From positions 1 through 64,000 of the forward strand of contig CBFGUW010000016.1 in assembly GCA_965652395.1 (NCBI GenBank): a stretch of 64,000 nt of DNA. The letters are read 5' to 3'. The notes under the pieces were generated by a model. It was not told the origin of the DNA. It searched no databases and was given only the letters and a program-made list of their open reading frames with translations. The first letter of the stretch is position 1, and every line of letters begins with the position of its first letter. The stretch comes from Saccharospirillum sp965652395 (lineage in GTDB: Bacteria > Pseudomonadota > Gammaproteobacteria > Pseudomonadales > Natronospirillaceae). The position numbers and the translations under genes were made by a program. This document shows positions 1-8,073 of this stretch, in pieces.

Positions 1-1
1 C

Positions 2-76
2 TTTGAGAACCGCGGCCTTGCAAACGGGGAGGGGACCATATATGGGTTCATGCCGACCCTTGAGGAGCCTACCTGA
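2..76 (+). CDS. 3' end of an unidentified coding region (partial)
   Basis: The first 25 codons in frame 2 are open and end in TGA at 74-76. They would encode the last 24 residues of a protein whose body lies before the window (sequence ends ...IYGFMPTLEEPT). Nothing in the fragment identifies a family. It could also be a chance open stretch, because 24 codons is short. The only support is that the next gene starts downstream in the same direction. Confidence 0.3.
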   Translation, partial: FENRGLANGEGTIYGFMPTLEEPT

Positions 77-246
77 CAGCCGGGGCGTATTCGGGCTACG
101 TTTTGAACAGCGAACTCCGAAACTTGAGTAACAATATGCTTCAACCACCCTGCATGAGCGGGTTTCTTCTACACTGGGGATGGAGTCGTCTGGGCGTGTT
201 TATCGCTTTGGCGTTGGCATTCATCACAGCAGAGGGAGGACTCATC

Positions 247-645
247 ATGGCTGTATCCGTGACACCCCATTTAATGTTTGAGGGTAATGCCGAGGAGGCA
301 ATGAACACCTACACCGCCTTGTTCAGCGGGTCGGGCATTGTGCAGCTGGACCGCTACGGTCCGGGCGAGCAAGGCAGAAAGGGAAGCGTTAAACGAGCGC
401 AGTTTTCCTTGTGCGGGCAGTTGATCGACTGCATCGACAGCCCGATCAAACACGAGTTCACCTTTACGCCGTCGTTCTCGCTTTTCGTGGAATGCGAAGA
501 CATGGACGAACAACAAAAAGCCTACGACACTTTGACGGAAGATGGGAAAGTGTTGATGCCCCTGGACAACTACGGTTTCAGTCGACGCTTTGCCTGGGTG
601 GAAGACCGGTTTGGAGTATCCTGGCAGTTGAATCTGGCGGATTGA
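247..645 (+). CDS. PhnB-like / VOC-superfamily protein
   Basis: A 132-residue cytoplasmic protein of the PhnB (3-demethylubiquinone methyltransferase-like) branch of the glyoxalase/VOC fold. It shows the N-terminal pattern SVTPHLMFEGNAEEAMNTY..LF, the middle KRAQFSLCGQ..DCIDS and the C-terminal YGFSRRFAWVEDRFGVSWQLNL strand typical of that family. Members have mixed or unknown substrates, so no reaction is assigned. The start is the ATG at 247 rather than the upstream ATG at 148 or the earlier open frame, because GGGAGGA sits six bases before it. The family's usual N-terminus also begins there. The gene ends just before a hairpin shared with the convergent gene. Confidence 0.8.
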   Translation: MAVSVTPHLMFEGNAEEAMNTYTALFSGSGIVQLDRYGPGEQGRKGSVKRAQFSLCGQLIDCIDSPIKHEFTFTPSFSLFVECEDMDEQQKAYDTLTEDGKVLMPLDNYGFSRRFAWVEDRFGVSWQLNLAD

Positions 646-671
646 AGGGTGCGTGTTCAAAGGTGCCTGGA

Positions 672-704
672 AAAAAACCGCCCATCAACCACGGGCGGTT
701 TTTT
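672..704. terminator. Bidirectional terminator between convergent genes
   Basis: A 12-bp perfect stem (672-683 with 693-704) has a GC core flanked by six A on the left and six T on the right, with a nine-base loop. It lies between two converging genes and can end transcription in both directions. Confidence 0.85.
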
Positions 705-712
705 AGAACCGG

Positions 713-1366
713 TCATAAGTCGGTTCTTTCATCCTCCAACGAAATAATGGCTTCGGCCATGAGCTCCTGGTTAACAAAAAGCTCGTTGTCGAGATGGCCA
801 ACCACCGTTACTGAGTCGCCCCTGTCGAGGCGCTGGAAGCCCTTATCATCCAAGGGGTTGTATTCCATTTGAGTGGTATCGACGGTGATTTCCTGCAGCC
901 CGGAATCAATTACAAATTCACGTCCCATCGTTCCTGTGATGGTACCGGTCAACATAAGGTCGCCGTCTTCAATGGGTACGGTAGGTGAGAGATCAAAATC
1001 CTCGGCCGTTTCCTCGTCAGCCGTACTGGCGTAAAAGAAAGTACCGAGGTTCTCCACGTAAACGCTGCTCGCTTCGATAGAGGTTGTCTCGAATAAGTCG
1101 TCATCCACCTCGCCATAGACTGTGACTTTGTCTCCCTCCAATACTTGGCGGCTTTCGTTGTACCAGTCCCAGTCATCCATTTCCACTTGGACGACACCAT
1201 CGCCAAAATCCAGCATAAACCCTTCCGCTGATATATCGACGGCGGTCCCGCTGAGGCTTAGCCAGGAATCATCCGGTTGAATATAAGGGTTGTTATCCGC
1301 CGTGGCGGCACCGGCCAGTAGCAATGAAGCCGAAGCACAACTGAGGATTAAGCCTTGCTTGAACAT
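713..1366 (-). CDS. Secreted protein with two OB-fold (BOF/YgiW-like) repeats
   Basis: A 217-residue protein with a clear signal peptide (hydrophobic segment ending near ATA-DN at about residue 23), so probably periplasmic. The mature part holds two copies of a similar unit, about residues 37-105 and 137-213. Each starts L(S/T)GT, runs through strands with acidic residues, and has a GD(K/S)VTV.G..D..LFE/N turn. This resembles the bacterial OB-fold family that includes YgiW/YdeI stress proteins, which bind small cationic ligands. The ligand here is unknown. It is very acidic. GGAGGG lies upstream of the ATG. It stands alone, 127 bases from the next leftward gene. Confidence 0.6.
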   Translation of the reverse strand: MFKQGLILSCASASLLLAGAATADNNPYIQPDDSWLSLSGTAVDISAEGFMLDFGDGVVQVEMDDWDWYNESRQVLEGDKVTVYGEVDDDLFETTSIEASSVYVENLGTFFYASTADEETAEDFDLSPTVPIEDGDLMLTGTITGTMGREFVIDSGLQEITVDTTQMEYNPLDDKGFQRLDRGDSVTVVGHLDNELFVNQELMAEAIISLEDERTDL

Positions 1367-1493
1367 ACTCTTCCCTCCTTTGCTTTGGTTTCTTGAGTGT
1401 GATCTTCACTGGAAAACCACACTATGAGACTGGGAGGTAGGAGACTGTTTTCAACGCAGGAAACGTTACGGAACGTTAACACCTACCTGGGTT

Positions 1494-2753
1494 CTAAATA
1501 CGTGCCGTCAAACCATCACTCAACGATTGACGATAGGCTTTCCAGCCGGGCACCAGACCAATCAATACACTGACCAGAATAAACACCGCCAATACCATGA
1601 ACAGCGAGCTGTCCGGCCAGCCGAGAGACAGTTGAATACCGTAGGCCGGTTGCACCCAAAAACCGGCAACAAAGACCAGCCCCCAGTGCAATAAAAACCC
1701 GAGGAAGAGACCGATTAATCCGTAGAATCCGGACTCCATCACAAGCAGTCCCAGAATGTGAACCGGGCGGGCGCCCAGCGCACGAAGAATGGCTATTTCC
1801 CGTCTTCGCTCGTTCAGACCGGACAGAATAACCGTCACCATACCAAGCGTGCCGGTGACCACCACCATCAAGGAAACCGCCACCAAGGCGTTTTCGGCGA
1901 TGGCAATCATCTGCCACAGTTCCTGTAAGGTGGCGCCGGGAATAATGGCGCTTAGAGGCTCCTGGCGATATTCATTAATGCGTCGTTGGAACTGAAAGGT
2001 TTGAATTCTGGATTTCATGCCCACCAAAACCGCCGTGATACTCTCGGGCGTCAGGTCCATTTCGAGCGTTTCTTCAGCACTGATCTCAACCCCGGGAAGT
2101 TTCACACCAGAGCGCCAGTCGACATGCATGGCGGTGATGCCTTCCAGAGGTACATGGAGGGTACGGTCGACCGGAGTTCCGGTCGGGGCCAGAATACCCA
2201 CCACGACAAAAGGCTTATCGTCATGATTGGCGAAGGAGGTCGAACCAAGGCCATGTGAAACCACAATCTCCTGATTTAAACCGTACCCCAAGCGCTCGGC
2301 CACTTCCGAGCCCAATACCGCTTCATAAACGCCTTTGAAAGTTTCTCCTTGTTTTATTTCCAGGGCGTTGCCACGACCGTAGCGATAGTGATCGAAATAA
2401 TCGTTATTGGTTCCCAATACGCGATAACCGCGATGGGAGTCGCCCAGAGATATCGGAACCGTCCAGGCCACGGCATCGTTGGCCCGGATATCCTGGTAGC
2501 TTTGCCAGCTGATATTGTTGGTCGCATTGCCGATGCGAAACACGCTGTAAAGCAGCAGATTCAAACTCCCGGTCCGACCGCCGACGATCAGATCGGTGCC
2601 CGACAAGGTATTCGAAAAGCTGGACCGGGTATCCTGCCGGACCCGATCAACCGTCAGCAGCATACAGAGGCTGATCGATACCATGAACAAGGTCAATATT
2701 GCCGTGGATTTTCGATTCCACAAACTGCGCAACGCTAGATTAAGCCAGTTCAT
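1494..2753 (-). CDS. ABC transporter permease, FtsX/MacB type
   Basis: A 419-residue inner-membrane permease. One N-terminal helix (after NLALRSLWNRKSTAILTL) is followed by a roughly 220-residue extracytoplasmic domain and then three C-terminal helices. The last part contains the typical ERRREIAILRALGA motif, which is the FtsX/MacB fold. The start is the ATG at 2753, overlapping the stop of the ATPase gene by ATGA, although the frame is open further upstream. Together with the ATPase and the DUF2796 protein it forms the arrangement known from the ZrgABCDE zinc-uptake system of Vibrio. MacB-type permeases normally do not translocate substrate through the membrane, so its exact role in zinc handling is inferred from context. 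Confidence 0.85.
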   Translation of the reverse strand: MNWLNLALRSLWNRKSTAILTLFMVSISLCMLLTVDRVRQDTRSSFSNTLSGTDLIVGGRTGSLNLLLYSVFRIGNATNNISWQSYQDIRANDAVAWTVPISLGDSHRGYRVLGTNNDYFDHYRYGRGNALEIKQGETFKGVYEAVLGSEVAERLGYGLNQEIVVSHGLGSTSFANHDDKPFVVVGILAPTGTPVDRTLHVPLEGITAMHVDWRSGVKLPGVEISAEETLEMDLTPESITAVLVGMKSRIQTFQFQRRINEYRQEPLSAIIPGATLQELWQMIAIAENALVAVSLMVVVTGTLGMVTVILSGLNERRREIAILRALGARPVHILGLLVMESGFYGLIGLFLGFLLHWGLVFVAGFWVQPAYGIQLSLGWPDSSLFMVLAVFILVSVLIGLVPGWKAYRQSLSDGLTARI

Positions 2754-3445
2754 AGCGCGCGCTCCCCGGCGTTGCCCAACGTCAATGTTTGATCGAACCA
2801 GGCGGCAAGATGACGGTCGTGACTGACAAACACCAATGAACTGCCAATGGTGCGGCACGCCTCTGTGAGTACGGTCATGAAGTTATCGACATTGTCCTGA
2901 TCCAACGCTGAGGTTGGCTCGTCGGCGATGACCAGTTCAGGCGAACCAATCAAAGCACGCGCCGCCGCGACCCGTTGCTGTTGACCGACACTGAGTTCGG
3001 ATACACGACGCTGCCAGAAAGATGAAGGGATGTTCAAACGGTCGAGCCAGTGCCCGGCCGCCGATGCCAGATCGGCATGTTGCTGCAAGGCTCGAGCCCG
3101 CCGAAGCTTCGACAAACGACACGGCAACATCACATTGTCACAAACGTTCAGATAAGGCAGCAAGTTGAACTGCTGAAAGATATAACCAATGTGATCGGCA
3201 CGAAAGCGATCCCGTTGTTTGCCTTTGGCACTCGAAAGACGTTGGCCAAGCAATGAAATCTCTCCATTACCTGGCACCAGGACACCGGCCATAAGATTCA
3301 ACAGTGTGCTTTTCCCACTGCCGCTGGCTCCTTGGACAAAGAGTAGCTCGCCCTGGGCCAATTCCATGGCGGGGATGTCCAACAGCGCTTCACTGTGCCC
3401 GGGCCAGTGAAAGGTCAAATCATGGATGGCCAGTGCCTGGTTCAT
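2750..3445 (-). CDS. ABC transporter ATP-binding protein (LolD/MacB-type)
   Basis: A 231-residue cytoplasmic ATPase. Walker A is GASGSGKST, the Q-loop is IFQQFNLLPYLNV, the signature is LSVGQQQRVAAARAL, Walker B is LVIADEPTSALD and the H-loop is VFVSHD. All catalytic elements are intact. The FQQFNLLP sequence is typical of the LolD/MacB/FtsE group that pairs with FtsX-type permeases, and such a permease follows with an ATGA overlap. The ATG at 3445 was chosen over GTG at 3451 because an AGAGG ribosome site stands five bases before it. It is separated by 13 bases from the upstream ZrgA-like gene. Confidence 0.88.
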   Translation of the reverse strand: MNQALAIHDLTFHWPGHSEALLDIPAMELAQGELLFVQGASGSGKSTLLNLMAGVLVPGNGEISLLGQRLSSAKGKQRDRFRADHIGYIFQQFNLLPYLNVCDNVMLPCRLSKLRRARALQQHADLASAAGHWLDRLNIPSSFWQRRVSELSVGQQQRVAAARALIGSPELVIADEPTSALDQDNVDNFMTVLTEACRTIGSSLVFVSHDRHLAAWFDQTLTLGNAGERAL

Positions 3446-3458
3446 ACTCACCTCTCGC

Positions 3459-4046
3459 TTAGAACGTCAGAGTGGTTTCTTTGGGTGACAATTCCGCCGC
3501 ACCCTGGTTGTTTTCGAGAAGGTATTGCACGTCCAGGTCGTCCAGGTTCGGAAACGCACCAAAGAGTTCAACCTTTATTTCCGATAGATCGGCAAGAGCG
3601 TCGCAGTGAAAGTGCCATTCCGTGAGGATATCGGAGTGGGCACTTTCGTGCTCATGCTCGTCATGATCGTGGCCATGCCCCTCTTCACCATGGCCATGGT
3701 CATCTTCGCCGTGTTCGGCTTCCTCATGCCACGGAGTGGTGACATGGCCTTCCTCAAGTTCACATCCGGCTGCGCGATTCATTGTGATTAGTGCGGCGCC
3801 GTTTTCCAGCTTGGTGACAGCCGTCTCCAAAACGGCGTGATGTTCCTCCGTGGAAGGTGCGTGTTCAAAGCCCAGGATGTTGTAAGCGGGACTGTCGAGG
3901 ATGATCGACAGCTCTTGGCCTTCGGCGGATATCATTAAAGTGGCTGCGCCGTGCTCATGAGCGCCGTGCTGGCGTTCCACATCAGCAACGGAAAGCAAGG
4001 GTAGGGCAGCGCCAAACACCGCCAACGCCCGGGTAGACAGTTTCAT
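3459..4046 (-). CDS. DUF2796 / ZrgA-like zinc-uptake protein
   Basis: A 195-residue periplasmic protein with a signal peptide (MKLSTRALAVFGAALPLLSVA). It begins with RQHGAHEHGAATLMISAEGQELSI, the hallmark start of DUF2796. A His/Asp/Glu-rich tract around residues 106-137 looks like a metal-binding loop. The C-terminal part has LTEWHFHC and KVELFGAFPNLDDLDVQYLL, also family features. The best-known members (ZrgA of Vibrio) are zinc-regulated and needed for zinc uptake. Here the gene lies between a small CxxC protein and an ABC ATPase/permease pair, in one leftward operon behind a Zur-like site. Zinc is the likely metal; nickel or another metal cannot be excluded. Confidence 0.82.
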   Translation of the reverse strand: MKLSTRALAVFGAALPLLSVADVERQHGAHEHGAATLMISAEGQELSIILDSPAYNILGFEHAPSTEEHHAVLETAVTKLENGAALITMNRAAGCELEEGHVTTPWHEEAEHGEDDHGHGEEGHGHDHDEHEHESAHSDILTEWHFHCDALADLSEIKVELFGAFPNLDDLDVQYLLENNQGAAELSPKETTLTF

Positions 4047-4070
4047 CGTATTTTCCTCAGTCGTTTAAGA

Positions 4071-4433
4071 TTAGATTACTGGCTGGGCGGAACGACTGAC
4101 AGGGGGCCCCCGGGCATTTTGCCGAGTGGCGGCGATATGATGGAAGGAAGGGCTGAACGCGATAAACGGAAGCGGCTGCTGGAAAGTCAGCGGGAGACAG
4201 GAAACAGGACACTCTGCCAGCTGTGCACTTTTCCAGGCCAGGCAGAGATCACAAAGGCGATGGTCCCCCTCCGTGTCGTCTGGAAAACCCTCGGTAGACC
4301 CAGATGCCGGAGACGACAAAGCCTGGTGCTCCGCCAAATGCGACAGTGCATGCCATTGACCGGCCACGGTCGCCGGCACCAGGCATACCGCCAGTATCAG
4401 GCAAACAAGGATGTGACAGCGTTTCGTCTTCAT
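4071..4433 (-). CDS. Small secreted or membrane-anchored CxxC protein, first gene of the zinc-type operon
   Basis: About 120 residues with an N-terminal hydrophobic segment (HILVCLILAVCLVPATVAG) and then a short polar region. It contains LSHLAEH and a Cys pair in HRLCDLCLAW, plus two more Cys in CPVSCL. Small proteins with this layout (hydrophobic helix, His, CxLC) are often found beside metal-uptake genes, some grouped as DUF2946. I can only say it resembles that type. It ends 24 bases before the ZrgA-like gene and is probably co-transcribed. The ATG at 4433 is preferred to GTG at 4451; neither has a strong ribosome site, so the start is uncertain. Confidence 0.55.
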   Translation of the reverse strand: MKTKRCHILVCLILAVCLVPATVAGQWHALSHLAEHQALSSPASGSTEGFPDDTEGDHRLCDLCLAWKSAQLAECPVSCLPLTFQQPLPFIAFSPSFHHIAATRQNARGPPVSRSAQPVI

Positions 4434-4485
4434 GGCATACCGCTTAGCCACCGTCAGGCTGGAGAGTGAGTGTCGACACCCGTCA

Positions 4486-4504
4486 AATGTTACACAGTAT
4501 CATT
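4486..4504. promoter_or_regulatory. Putative Zur-type operator
   Basis: The 19-base sequence AATGTTACACAGTATCATT is an imperfect inverted repeat. It agrees with the gammaproteobacterial Zur consensus as I remember it (AATGTTATANTATAACATT) at most arm positions. It sits about 53 bases before the start of the first gene of the zinc-type operon. On that strand a TATAAT-like hexamer lies just upstream, so the site would overlap or closely follow the promoter. Function fits the DUF2796 context. The match is by eye and not tested statistically. Confidence 0.5.
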
Positions 4505-4974
4505 ATGAAAGAAAAGTATTATATGTCGACAGCCGCCGACTTGTATGTCGCTTTGGCCTCACCCAGAATTGAAATCAAATAACAATAAAACCCGTTTCTG
4601 AAAAGTAAGTATTCCATATCGCCCTTTTCCCATCCTGTTGGTTTCATGGGGGGCGGAAACACAAGATGAATATGCCTCGTAGGTTTGCCGCGCTTCGTTT
4701 CCGACAGCAGTTGACCACGAGAGCCCCTAATAAAAATAATCATGGGACACACTCGATGACACACACGTTCAAGGCTTGTCACAGCGCTTTTCGCGCCACT
4801 CAAGACAAACTGTCAGTTGCTTCCAACAACCTCCTGTCCATCACCCTTCCTGTGCGAACGGGACGCTGATCATTCAGAGCAAAATATCGTCACTTTAACG
4901 CCATAAAGTACCGGTATCCGCAGCAGTCCGTTATTGCCATTTAATCGATTGGATATAAGCCAATGAGGTTGGTC
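4505..4974. other. Divergent intergenic region upstream of the PKS/NRPS cluster
   Basis: About 470 bases separate the zinc-type operon from the polyketide synthase gene. Short open frames exist here on both strands but have no ribosome sites, no recognisable family and poor codon character. It must hold the promoter of the biosynthetic cluster, but I could not find a convincing -35/-10 pair or a second Zur/Fur-like box on the cluster side. It is more AT-rich than its neighbours. Confidence 0.4.
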
Positions 4975-7900
4975 ATGGATAAGTCGTGCCCAGAAAAAAG
5001 TCATACCCAGACACCCCGGCAGAGTGAGCCGATTGCCATCATAGGAATGGCCTGCCGGTTTCCCGGTGCGGACAACATCGCAGAATTTTGGCAAAACCTG
5101 ATGAATGGCCGCGAGGTTATTTCCGAGGTTCCCGCCAACCGATGGGACTGGAAAGCGCTCCGCCAAACCAGCTATGCCAAATACAATCAAAGCTCTGTAA
5201 ACCGGGGCGGGTTCATCAACCATGTCGATGCGTTTGACGCGGCTTTTTTTGGTGTTTCACCACGTGAAGCCAAACGCATGGATCCCCAGCAACGGTTAAT
5301 ACTTGAAATCGGTTGGCACTGCCTGGAGAACGCAGGTTATGCGCCGGAATCGTTGTCCGGTCGGGAGGTGGGTGTCTTTATCGGGTGTGGTACCCACGAT
5401 TATCACCTCCGCCAGGAACAAAGCGGAGGCAAGATTGAAAGTCACGACGCCGTAGGCATGTGCAGCAGTGCCGGGGTGTCCGGTCGTCTGTCTCACTTTT
5501 TCAATTTTCACGGCCCAAGCCAAACAGTAGACGCCGCCTGCGCCAGCTCTTTGGTGGCGATCCACCAGGCCGTTCATGCGCTGACAGCCAGGGAATGTTC
5601 CGTCGCTTTGGTGGGGGGCGTCCATTTGATGTCCTCACCCAACAATCTGATCGCGCTCGACCAAATGCATATCCTGTCCGGCACTGGCCGGTCGCGCGCA
5701 TTCGATGCCCGCGCCGACGGCTATGTTCGCGGTGAAGGCGCCGCGATGGTGATGCTCAAACCTCTCGCCCAAGCCCTGGCGGATGGCGACACACCCTTGG
5801 CCGTTATTCGGGGGGTCGCCGTCAACCACAATGGTCGATCAAGAACAGTGACCGCCCCCAATGCGTTCGCACAGGCCAGGGTTATCCGCGCGGCCTATGA
5901 AAAAAGTGGCTTGACGCCATTCGATGTGAATTACATCGAGACCAACGGTATCGGTTCACCTCTGGGAGATTCCGTTGAAATCGCTGGCCTGACACGAGCT
6001 ACACGGGCCTTCAAAAAGCCTGGTCAAAAAATACCGGATGCACAATGCGCACTCGGCTCGGTGAAGGATCAAATCGGCCATCTGGAAGCCGCTGCCGGTA
6101 TGGCCAGCCTGATAAAAACCGTCTTGGCAATGCGACACGGGCGACTGCCAAAAAACCATAATTTCGAACGACTGAACCCGCGCATCAAGCTGGAAGGCAC
6201 TCCCTTTTTCGTGCTCCAGCAGGAGCAGGAGTGGCACCCCGTTCGCGGCACCAATGGGACTGTTCTGCCCCGACGCGCCGGTATAAGCGCCTTTGGGCCT
6301 TTCGGTGTTAACACACACCTGGTTGTGGAAGAGGCGCCCGCCTTACCTTTAATAGGCACCAATGAGACAGGGGGGCCATTATTATTGACCCTCTCCGCGA
6401 CTTCGGATCGCTCTTTAAGGACTCTTGCCCAGCACTATTCAACTTTACTGATCAAGCAACCTGGGAAAGCCCGAGCGATTTGCGCACATGCCAATCGCAA
6501 CCGCGCCCAGCTTCCCATCCGCTGGGCATGTATTACAGAACAAACCGACCGGTTGGTTGCGGAACTTGGAGCGCTCATTGAGGGCGAGTCTCCAACAGCA
6601 ACACTCCACCAGTGGCTGCCACCCGCCGACAAATCAAATGCTCATACAAAGGCACTGCGACACCTGGCACAGCTTTTTTGTCAGGGCGAGCATATCGATT
6701 GGCGTTCTGTCTATCCTGATTTATCCCCCTTGCCGTTCGACCTGCCACTCTACCCTTTCGAGCGAACGTCCTACTGGATAGACATGGATAACACAGCCAA
6801 AACCGGCAAGACCGACAATCAACAAAACTGGACTGAAATAAATCACGACGGTTGCCGCCTGATCTGCTATGAAACTTCAATACCGCAAGCCGAGGAATCC
6901 TACCTTTTAGAGCACCGACTCTCCGGGCAAAGCATCCTGCCCGCCGCCGCATATCTCCACTTGGTATTAACCACGATTGCACGTTCAGAACAGTTGTCTG
7001 GCCAACGTTTTTTCACGCTTGAGGAGTTGGAGTTTCATCGGCTGTTGAATATAAACGAGCCTGTTCATCTGAAAACCTTATTACGACACCGGAACGGGTT
7101 GAAAGACGAATGGTCATTCGAGGTTCTGGCACAGCCAAATCTTCTGGATGCGGCCACCTGCTACGCCTCCGGACATATACGGATGCAAAGTTTATCCGTA
7201 CCGGCTGCTCCAGAGTTTTCAAAAAACAGCACCTCTCTTTCCGTGTCGGATTTTTACGAAATGTGTTCGGAGGCCGGCTGGAAATACGGCCAACCTTTCC
7301 AAGCCATTCGCTCGCTCTGTTACAACCGGGAATCCTGTTGGGCCGAAGTCTCTTTGCCACCCGGTCTTACCTTCGGTTCGCCCGGCACCCTTCATCCAGT
7401 TCTGTTGGATGCCGCCCTTCAAAGCATAGCGCCCCTGGTCGCCAGCCAGGCCGAGAACAAGTTACCGCTGCCGGTTTCTTTGGCGGGTTTCCAGTTGATC
7501 GACACCCATACCCAACCCACCCGATTGGTGAGTACTCTGCTTTCCATTGGAGAGGATAGTGCTGAGATAAACCTCTGGTTGTTGAGTGATGATCAGAGAG
7601 TGGTGGCGGTACTGACTCAACTGAAAATCCAGTTTTTACCGGCCAACCGATTGGAGGCATTGCTGGCGCAAAGCCCTGAACAACAAGCCAATGCTTTGCG
7701 TCTCCCAGCCGCCTGCATTCCTGCCAGCACTCTGCTGGCCCTGCCACCGGAAGACACCCGTAAACAGCTGCTTGAAGGCATCCATCAGATTTTGGTTGGC
7801 ATTCTGGGTGAAGAAATCCAGGAGCGACTGGAAACTTTCAGCGAAGAGCGTTTAAACCTGACTGCTCTGGGAATGGATTCCCTGACCAGCATGGAATTCA

Positions 7901-8073
7901 AACGTCGGATAAAACACTGGCTGCAAATCGACCTTTCAACAGATCGGTTGCTCGGCGGTTCGACCTTGTCCGACCTGGTCGTGGTCGTGCAACAAAAGCT
8001 CCTGCTCAACGAGCTGACCCACACTGAAGCCGACTCGGGTTCAACCACTGAAATGGAGGTGTTTGAGCTGTGA
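4975..8073 (+). CDS. AT-less (trans-AT type) polyketide synthase, KS-DH-ACP
   Basis: A 1032-residue single-module PKS. The ketosynthase (about 15-445) has the active-site Cys189 in VDAACASSL and the second His369 in IGHLEAAAG. The first catalytic His, normally in the HGTGT motif, is replaced by Asn324 (ETNGIGSPLGD). After the KS, the KS-to-AT linker (LLLTLSAT...) passes directly to the post-AT linker (QGEHIDWRSVYP...LPLYPFERTSYW), so the acyltransferase is absent. A dehydratase follows (about 625-900) with His647 in HRLSGQSILP and Asp812 in LHPVLLDAALQ. The ACP carries Ser969 in GMDSL. No ketoreductase is present. The tail ends in an acidic segment (EMEVFEL) that could dock to a TubC-type domain. 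The start at 4975 follows TGAGGT; an in-frame ATG at 4963 is the alternative. It overlaps the next gene by four bases. Confidence 0.9.
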   Translation: MDKSCPEKSHTQTPRQSEPIAIIGMACRFPGADNIAEFWQNLMNGREVISEVPANRWDWKALRQTSYAKYNQSSVNRGGFINHVDAFDAAFFGVSPREAKRMDPQQRLILEIGWHCLENAGYAPESLSGREVGVFIGCGTHDYHLRQEQSGGKIESHDAVGMCSSAGVSGRLSHFFNFHGPSQTVDAACASSLVAIHQAVHALTARECSVALVGGVHLMSSPNNLIALDQMHILSGTGRSRAFDARADGYVRGEGAAMVMLKPLAQALADGDTPLAVIRGVAVNHNGRSRTVTAPNAFAQARVIRAAYEKSGLTPFDVNYIETNGIGSPLGDSVEIAGLTRATRAFKKPGQKIPDAQCALGSVKDQIGHLEAAAGMASLIKTVLAMRHGRLPKNHNFERLNPRIKLEGTPFFVLQQEQEWHPVRGTNGTVLPRRAGISAFGPFGVNTHLVVEEAPALPLIGTNETGGPLLLTLSATSDRSLRTLAQHYSTLLIKQPGKARAICAHANRNRAQLPIRWACITEQTDRLVAELGALIEGESPTATLHQWLPPADKSNAHTKALRHLAQLFCQGEHIDWRSVYPDLSPLPFDLPLYPFERTSYWIDMDNTAKTGKTDNQQNWTEINHDGCRLICYETSIPQAEESYLLEHRLSGQSILPAAAYLHLVLTTIARSEQLSGQRFFTLEELEFHRLLNINEPVHLKTLLRHRNGLKDEWSFEVLAQPNLLDAATCYASGHIRMQSLSVPAAPEFSKNSTSLSVSDFYEMCSEAGWKYGQPFQAIRSLCYNRESCWAEVSLPPGLTFGSPGTLHPVLLDAALQSIAPLVASQAENKLPLPVSLAGFQLIDTHTQPTRLVSTLLSIGEDSAEINLWLLSDDQRVVAVLTQLKIQFLPANRLEALLAQSPEQQANALRLPAACIPASTLLALPPEDTRKQLLEGIHQILVGILGEEIQERLETFSEERLNLTALGMDSLTSMEFKRRIKHWLQIDLSTDRLLGGSTLSDLVVVVQQKLLLNELTHTEADSGSTTEMEVFEL

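Noticed and set aside
4519..4803. A 94-codon frame in the divergent intergenic region
   Set aside because: It has no ribosome site, no family features and is not supported by codon bias; it was treated as non-coding.
4934..4959. TTGCCA ... TATAAG as a promoter for the PKS gene
   Set aside because: The spacer is only 14 bases and the element would leave almost no leader before the start codon.
6310..6780. A short acyltransferase between KS and DH
   Set aside because: There is no GHSxG motif and the length is only about 150 residues, equal to the two linkers that normally flank an AT.
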